From Branchiostoma floridae (taxonomy: Eukaryota > Chordata > Leptocardii > Amphioxiformes > Branchiostomatidae): a stretch of DNA of 27,233 nucleotides. The stretch is from contig NC_049980.1 in NCBI RefSeq assembly GCF_000003815.2, positions 15,284,924-15,312,156 on the forward strand, given 5' to 3'. Each line of letters starts with the position of its first letter. The stretch's first letter is position 1. The notes beneath the pieces are model-generated. The model searched no databases and was not told the origin of the DNA. It saw only the letters and a program-made list of their open reading frames with translations. Of the stretch, positions 21,183-27,233 are shown piece by piece. The translations under genes were made by a program, and so were the position numbers.

Positions 21183-21425
21183 ATGTTTTTGTTTCTAGTC
21201 GGGGGGGAGCGTATTGGACTAAAAAGTATTTGCGTATCGGTTCCGTGGAGATACCTTTTCCTCCGGTTTTTTGCACGTCCCCGGCTTCCCTGGAGTCTTG
21301 CATACCGCGCCGTGGTGTTTGCGATCTCCACTTTCCCCAAAGTAGCCCGAAAGGCGACCCTTGTCAACAGATCGCTATGCCTAACTCATACTAAACTCAT
21401 TCCGTCCGCCATCTTGGATCAATTA
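21077..21425. mobile_element. copy-2-specific insertion or replacement block, possibly a non-autonomous element
   Basis: Copy 1 has unrelated sequence of about 210 bp (9697-9907) where copy 2 has this ~350 bp. It holds the 53-bp repeat, an inverted echo of it, a GC-richer stretch, and CCGCCATCTTGG at 21406-21417, a YY1-type motif. Inverted segments plus clean boundaries suggest a mobile sequence, but no transposase coding or target-site duplication is visible. Confidence 0.35.
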
Positions 21426-22455
21426 GTGCCTCGTATCCCGTGCTATGTCCGTTTCAGACAGGCATGCAGGATATGTGATCTGCCAGCAACATGTACAGAT
21501 GATATTACGAGATATAGCGGGTGTCCGGTGCGTGTGAGACAGATTCCGAAACTTTGCCCCACGGCAACAGGGAACTGTAAGATAGCGAGGTTCTCAACGA
21601 ATTAATTCCGTTATACCGTCCAGTCTCTAATCAGTCAACACTAGTTCTGGTATGACTATTGGAAATGGTAGTATTTGGGCTGCTCGGGTGGGTAGTGTCG
21701 TTCCATAATCTTCATGTAGGGAAACTGACGGTTGTACATCAGTAATGGTCGTCCGATACATTTTGAAAAGTCTGTGAGGATGAGCCATTACCCGAAGGAC
21801 CTGATGCATTTGTCAGGACACTAACACGCCAAATGGACAGGTTTGTCGTAATAACACATAACGGCCCTCAGTGTGACGTGCAGGGAGCACGTGCCCAGGA
21901 CGACAGTCGCATACGATCTACAGCCTGTACGGTCTACAGGTATCCTAACCTCGGTCTTTTAGTCACACGCCAAAACACTTCTATGCTTATGTACCAGTGA
22001 CGTGCTCGTGCGGGGTGTTGTAGTTTTGGAAATTCAGAATTACCTAATGTATTTTCCATCATTATAGCGGTCTGTAGACTACCTACGTCAAGAAGGAGAC
22101 TGAAAAGCAACCCCTAGTGACCTTTATTTCAAAATCGTGTCTGTGCACACGTCAGGCCTGTCGTCTTGACTTTTGGCTCACATATATGATTTGCCTCCGT
22201 TGAAAGTTCAACTTAAATTCTAGTCAGCTATTGAATTGGGTTGATATTCATGAACAAACCATTATGGACTGAAAATCAACAGCAAGGTTAGCATTCTACT
22301 GACTGAGAGAGATCGTGGAGATTTCTGAAATCATGAGCACGCGACAACAAGTACTTTGCATTACAAGCACCATACTACTGCACACAGAGATTGGGATTTC
22401 GTTTGATTCCATCAGCCCATAAATTGTGAGGCAAAGTATCTAATTGGCTATGCAC

Positions 22456-22461
22456 TTTATT
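22456..22461 (-). promoter_or_regulatory. polyadenylation signal AATAAA of A'
   Basis: Same position relative to the stop codon (51 nt) as in gene A, unchanged in sequence. Confidence 0.55.
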
Positions 22462-22511
22462 ATACCAATCCAGTTCGTAATAACGAAATGATGGCTACGC
22501 TCAAAACATGT

Positions 22512-25062
22512 CTAGGCCAAACACTTGACCACTGCCAGGACCAAGACGTCGAGGAACATGATATGAAACAGTCCTTCCGTCACACGCAGCCCGGATGAGG
22601 TGATGACCGGACGGTAGTTGGGAAGCTGGCTGAGGATGTTCCACTCGTACTCACAGTAGCTGGGGCCCTGGGGTTGGGCAGGGATGCCTCGCCTAGGAGC
22701 AAACGCCATCTCTTGTGAATGAACTATGTACAGATTTGGAGTGTTTGGTTCATGTCCAAACAGATTATAGGGACGTGATAAGTTCATGAACGAGTTCTTG
22801 CATTAACACAAGCTTAGAACATGGATATATAGCATGTTTTTTTAATGATAATTCATATTTGAATGCTTTCAGTCTTAGAAATGTACCAGTAAGTCCATCG
22901 TTGGACGGGCAACATATGCAATATGGCACAGCCTCTCTGGCTTCCCGTTCAATCCGCTGACAAAGACGATAATAAGACTGCATTTGCATTCTCTAGGTCA
23001 ATCTTCCACAAAACCTTCCTGGTGACTTTCTTCTCAAATGACTGCCCATGTACAAAGAAAGATACAATGTTTCTGTACTTTTTACAACACAGTCATGACG
23101 AGGAAATGTTCACAGAGCGTACCGATGGGGAAATATCCTAATGGGGAAACGTCTAGAAATCCATCTCCTTACCTGACCATCCTGCACCTCTGCTCCTCCA
23201 TCCTAGGTGACGCTGCTTCACTGTCTGCCACGTCCTGTGGGCTCCACAGCCGCTCTGCTACAGCACTAGCACGGGGCCTGAATATAACAATCATTAGCCA
23301 TGATGGTGCGGAAAATCCTCTCTAAACTTCACTGACAAGTATATAGTCAAGTGTTCAAATTTTCTGAAAGAGAGTCAGACTTACCACATCCGAGGAATAA
23401 AATTTGTAGAATCTACCCATTCAGCCCATAGGCAAGCTTCTCCACCCATGACCAGTTGCTTCTGTGCCTCCGTCCCTAAACAATTCAATAACGTTAACTG
23501 TACTTCTTTAATCTCTATAAAAGAATGATAGATGATGTCATAGATGATACGTATCATACAAGCTACGGTCAATTGTTTGGCACTACAGTAAGTATGTGCT
23601 GGTGTGGAATATGGAAATTCTTGTAACCGATCTTAATTGATCAATCAACTAATCACCCGTTACCACAGTTCATGGGCACAGGCAGTGGCAGAGTGACTGG
23701 ACAAAACATAACTAGACCAATTGCCAGAGCAGTGAACGTTATAACATAAGCCCAGTACCATATTTATCGCATTGTTGAATAAACCTGCATGGTCTCCCCC
23801 CTCCCCAGAATCATATATGTGTATATGATATTTGTTTTATTTTCATTTTACTGCATTATGTAGACGGATTTTAACGCTGATTCTACCACTTGATGTGATG
23901 ATATATGTGCACGTGATTCAGCCCATGGCTGTGAGGTGACGACACCTGTTACAGTCTAATGTTGTATTGTCTGTGCTTGTCAGTAGATAAAGCATGTTAC
24001 CTTGAAAGTCGTGTGGGTCACATTCATAGTACTGCGGCCAGTCCCGCCCGTAGCTGATGTCGTTGAGGTAATAGCAGGATGACAGAATGGCTTTGTACCC
24101 GGCTGCGGTAACCTTGGCCATCTCCTCACGGAATGGTTCCCCTTGGTACCTTGTGTCGTTCCACTCCCACACATGGATGATCGTGTCCAGATTCAAACCC
24201 TGCAATATGGCACGTCATGATATGATATATGATATATGATATGATATATGATATGATATATGATATGATATATATGATATATGATATGATATATGATATA
24301 TGATATGATATATGATATGATATATGATATGATATATGATATCATATATGATATCATATATGATATCATATATGATATCATATATGATATCATATATGAT
24401 ATCATATATGATATCATATATCATATCATACGATACGATGTCACAAGATATGATATGATATGACTTCGTATGATATGATATGATATGATATGATATGATA
24501 TGACTTCGTATGATATGATATGACTTCGTATGATATGATATGATATGATCTTGCCTGCCTTGTTACCTACTGCAAACTGACCAAACAATGGTCGGAAATC
24601 AGCAATTTACAAGTAACATATGTGAGCATCACATGTTCTCACTAACCGTGAGGTCTCCAGTGATCTCGAAGTTGTCAAAGATCTCCTGCCAGACAATCCC
24701 TCTGGTCGTCTCAGGAACCTGATGAAGGATTTCAAGTATCCTGCAAGGAAATGTCGTCACCAGGTATCTGTCATCAGCTCTCTGCAAAACGTCTATCACT
24801 TTCTTATTCATATTCATATTTAAGGTTGGAAAATGTGACTTAAAGCTGTATGTACATGTTATACAAGCACTAAATAGTTAGTCCATCAGTACGCTAAATA
24901 TGCCAGAAACAATGCAATGAGTCGTATGTAAAATTCAAGCTGTACAAAATTTGGAACAGTACCTACCTACGTATGTAGTACCCTTGGAGATCAGCAAACC
25001 CTTGCGTACTATTGGGAAACCCCTGCTGTACCATGAATTGGTGTACTTCTTCATTACTGTTC
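22512..25062 (-). CDS. beta-hexosaminidase A' , exons 8-13 of a second copy (partial in window)
   Basis: Exons in transcript order: 25062-24967, 24740-24647, 24199-24001, 23475-23385, 23277-23173, 22692-22512. Lengths, phases and splice signals equal those of gene A exons 8-13. The joined frame is open to TAG. I see no frameshift or stop, so nothing marks it as a pseudogene. Protein differences from A are few: in exon 10, Arg444-Thr445 become Lys-Ala and Tyr455 becomes Asp; in exon 11, Ile484 becomes Met. Exons 1-7 are not in the window; a retrotransposon starts about 390 bp upstream of exon 8', in what should be intron 7. The copy may be complete beyond the element, truncated, or an allelic haplotype. 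Confidence 0.85.
24216..24549. repeat. expanded, partly palindromic microsatellite in A' intron 9
   Basis: The same locus as 13017-13128 but about three times longer and reorganised: ATGATATATG-type units, then a run of self-complementary units built on ATATGATATCATAT (about 24335-24425), then (ATATG)n broken three times by ACTTCGT. Polypeptides such as MISYMISY are artefacts. The palindromic part can form cruciforms and is a likely site of assembly error. Confidence 0.95.
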
Positions 25063-25449
25063 CTGTGGGTCGGACGGTAAATGGCATTTTAGATAAACAT
25101 AAACGGTTTAAAGGTGCTTTATACTTAATATCAATATTATGGGCAACTAAAAGTTTATACCATCCATTTTAATGTGCACAATAGCCACAAGTTCGCAACT
25201 TTGTTGCATTCGAATGTTGTTTTGTATGCCGCCTGCTAAAATGTTCGAGATGATGCACGTTGTTTGGTATTTACACCGTAGCAGTTTTTATAGGTTATGT
25301 AATTTTTCAGAAAAGACCCTTATCTTCATGGAGCAGACCATTACTGTCATTGGCCTTTGTGGGTCTGCGCTAATCGGGTTTCGTCAAAGCAGATGGTGGG
25401 TGAGGTGTTTCGCCATTTTCTGTTACCGTTCTGTTGTTCAGCAAACTGT

Positions 25450-27233
25450 CTGGTTGCCACCACTGCCCTACCATTGCGAACTTTGACTTCTTTATCAAAC
25501 TACCCCGTCCGTATGTTCGCACTCTCTGGGATTTCTCAAAAATTGACTACGCCACACTTGTTGAGTCCTCCACAGATTCGAAATGGTTAGATATCTTTTA
25601 TTGTAATTCTGTTGATGCTGCCTGCAACATGTTGATTGATCTTATTTCCGAAACAAAAACAAAGTCCGTCCCTAAGAGAAATATCACAATAAGACCTCGA
25701 GACAGACCATGGATGACAGCTCGAATAAGAGAACTTATGCGTAAACGCGACAAAAGTCATAAAAAGGCCAAATTATGTAACAGTCCCTCTCTCTGGGCCT
25801 CTTACCGTAAGATAAGGAATAAACTTGTTAACGAGATAGCTTCAGCTAAATTGAATCATAATACTCGCGTAACAAACTCACTGTTAAATTCTCCTACAGG
25901 AAGTAAAACATGGTGGCATTTAGTTAAAACCATTTATAGACGCAGTGCGACAACCACCATTCCCCCACTTAAGTGTAACGATCATTACATATGTGATTCA
26001 AGCGAAAAGGCTTCAGAATTCAACAGATATTTCTCCCTCCAATCTACAATTGATGATACTTATGCTAGATTACCGACTTTTGACTACCTGACCAATGCAC
26101 GTTTGTTTATCTGTGAAACTACTGCCACTGAGGTTGAACTATATGTCTCCGAGTTGGACGTCTCCAAGGCGTACGGCTGGGATAACATCGACAATCGTTT
26201 CTTAAAAATTATCTGTCCATACATATCTGACAAGATAGCCTATGTCTTTAACCTATCGATTTGTCATGGAATATTTCCCGAAGTCTGGAAGAGAGCGAAT
26301 GTTGTGCCTATCTTTAAAAAAGGCGATCCTTGTTTAGTGTCAAACTACCGCCCCGTTTCGTTGTTGCCTACCCTATCCAAAATTCTTGAAAAAATAATTT
26401 ATAAACATCTGTACAACCATCTAATGTCTCAAAATCTGTTATACTCTTATCAATCTGGATTTATCAGGGGGGATTCAACTGTAAATCAGCTTGTCTACAT
26501 CTCAAACAAAATTCTTCATGCCTTTGACGAAAATAAAGAAGTTAGAGCTGTCTATTTGGATTTCTCAAAAGCTTTCGATAAAGTTTGGCACAAAGGTCTA
26601 CTCTTCAAGCTACAACGAAATGGGGTGGAAGGTCCTCTTCTTAACTGGATACAAAGTTATCTCTTTGGTAGAAAACAACGTGTAACAATTGAAGGTCAAA
26701 ATTCTGATTGGAGTGAGATAAGCGCAGGTGTGCCACAAGGATCAGTGCTCGGTCCACTTTTGTTTCTCATATACATTAATGACATGATAGAAGGCCTTGA
26801 CACCCACTCCTTTCTTTTCGCAGATGACAGTTCCCTTCTCGATGTTGTTGAATCCCCTATCACATCAGCAAATAGACTTAACTCTGATCTCTCTAAGATA
26901 TTATCCTGGACAACTACGTGGTTAATGGAACTCAATCCTTCTAAAACCATCGAAATGTGTTATTCTACAAAGGCTAAGCCCCCGACCCACCCACCCCTTT
27001 TCCTTGGTAGTGTACAAATCAAATCTGTTAATTGTCATAAACACATCGGGGTCCATCTTTCAGCTACTATGACATGGAATACTCATATATCTAAAATGCT
27101 AGCAAACGCATCTAAAAAAGTCTCAGTCTTCAGTAAACTCAAATTTAAGCTCCCTCGTAAAGTTCTGGAAATTATATATAAATCGTTTATCCGTCCTCTA
27201 CTTGAATATGGTGGCGTAGTCTGGCACGGTGCA
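25450..27233 (+). CDS. non-LTR retrotransposon ORF2: end of endonuclease plus reverse transcriptase (runs off window)
   Basis: An uninterrupted plus-strand frame, open from 25404 to the last base (codons start at positions divisible by 3), with no stop. The element part begins about 25450 near what looks like the C-terminal end of an AP-endonuclease domain (HHCPTIANF). It continues through FPEVWKRANVVPIFKKGD, SNYRPVSLLPTLSKILEKI (about 26340), motif A YLDFSKAFDKVWHKGL (about 26553), motif B GVPQGSVLGP (26727), catalytic FADD (26817-26828), and a C-terminal HIGVHLSATMTWNTHI segment. This is a Jockey/CR1-superfamily layout; the exact clade is uncertain. The intact frame suggests a young copy. 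Confidence 0.9.
25450..27233 (+). mobile_element. 5'-truncated non-LTR retrotransposon inserted in the A' gene
   Basis: Homology to duplication copy 1 stops at 25449 (AAACTGT) and retrotransposon coding sequence begins within about 20 bp. Most of the endonuclease domain and anything 5' of it are missing, the usual result of incomplete target-primed reverse transcription. It lies antisense to the hexosaminidase genes, in what should be intron 7'. The 3' end and target-site duplication are outside the window. Confidence 0.85.

Larger units (their letters stand above)
20050..25449. repeat. segmental duplication, copy 2
   Basis: Same orientation as copy 1, offset 11,364 bp at the left edge. Copy-2-specific parts: 21077-21425, extra bases around 22730-22850 just upstream of exon 13', a much longer microsatellite (24216-24549), and about 25 extra bases near 25305-25335. 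The mixture of point changes and indels fits a fairly recent duplication or a divergent haplotype. Confidence 0.93.

Noticed and set aside
21107-21605. Open frames on both strands across the copy-2-specific block
   Set aside because: They cross the 53-bp repeat and the duplication junctions and match no family; copy 1 has no equivalent.
24193-24424. Minus-strand frames translating as MISYMISY or MIYDIIYD repeats
   Set aside because: Direct translation of the A' intron microsatellite; not a protein.

Overview
The window reads as animal (metazoan) nuclear DNA: split genes with GT-AG introns, microsatellites, retroelement remnants and a run of Ns (2597-2747) from a draft assembly. My best guess is a lancelet-like (Branchiostoma) marine invertebrate deuterostome, from the compact introns, the Penelope-like and non-LTR elements, and a large nearly identical repeat of the kind produced by recent duplication or uncollapsed haplotypes. 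The species is an inference, not something the sequence proves.

The main content is a cluster of lysosomal-type beta-N-acetylhexosaminidase genes (glycoside hydrolase family 20, HEXA/HEXB type), all on the minus strand. Gene A is complete: 13 exons from 17943 down to 11392. They join in phase into exactly 1800 nt (599 residues plus stop), with a signal peptide, every GH20 active-site motif I know to look for, and a C-terminal hydrophobic tail that human HEXA lacks. Upstream of A on the minus strand lie the last two exons of a more diverged relative, B (19673-18846). Beyond those is A', a second copy of A's exons 8-13 (25062-22512). A non-LTR retrotransposon then interrupts the copy.

The sequence from 8686 to 14034 reappears at 20050-25449. 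The offset at the left edge is 11,364 bp. The simplest reading is a tandem duplication of an ~11.4 kb unit (3' spacer + gene A + B exons). Under this reading exons 7'-1' lie past the right end of the window, beyond the retrotransposon. An unmerged haplotype is the main alternative. The copies differ by scattered substitutions, several 50-250 bp presence/absence blocks and a large microsatellite expansion.

Region by region: 1-5836 holds no gene I can support. 5837-5985 is a convincing terminal coding exon of an unrecognised plus-strand gene. 5986-8685 holds a large (AAGTTA)n array and otherwise nothing recognised. 8686-11391 is retroelement-rich 3' spacer. 11392-17943 is gene A, with a Penelope-like GIY-YIG nuclease fragment in its sixth intron. 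17944-18845 contains the likely gene A promoter. 18846-19673 is B. 20050-25449 is the second duplication copy. About 25450-27233 is the open reading frame of a young, 5'-truncated non-LTR retrotransposon that runs off the window.
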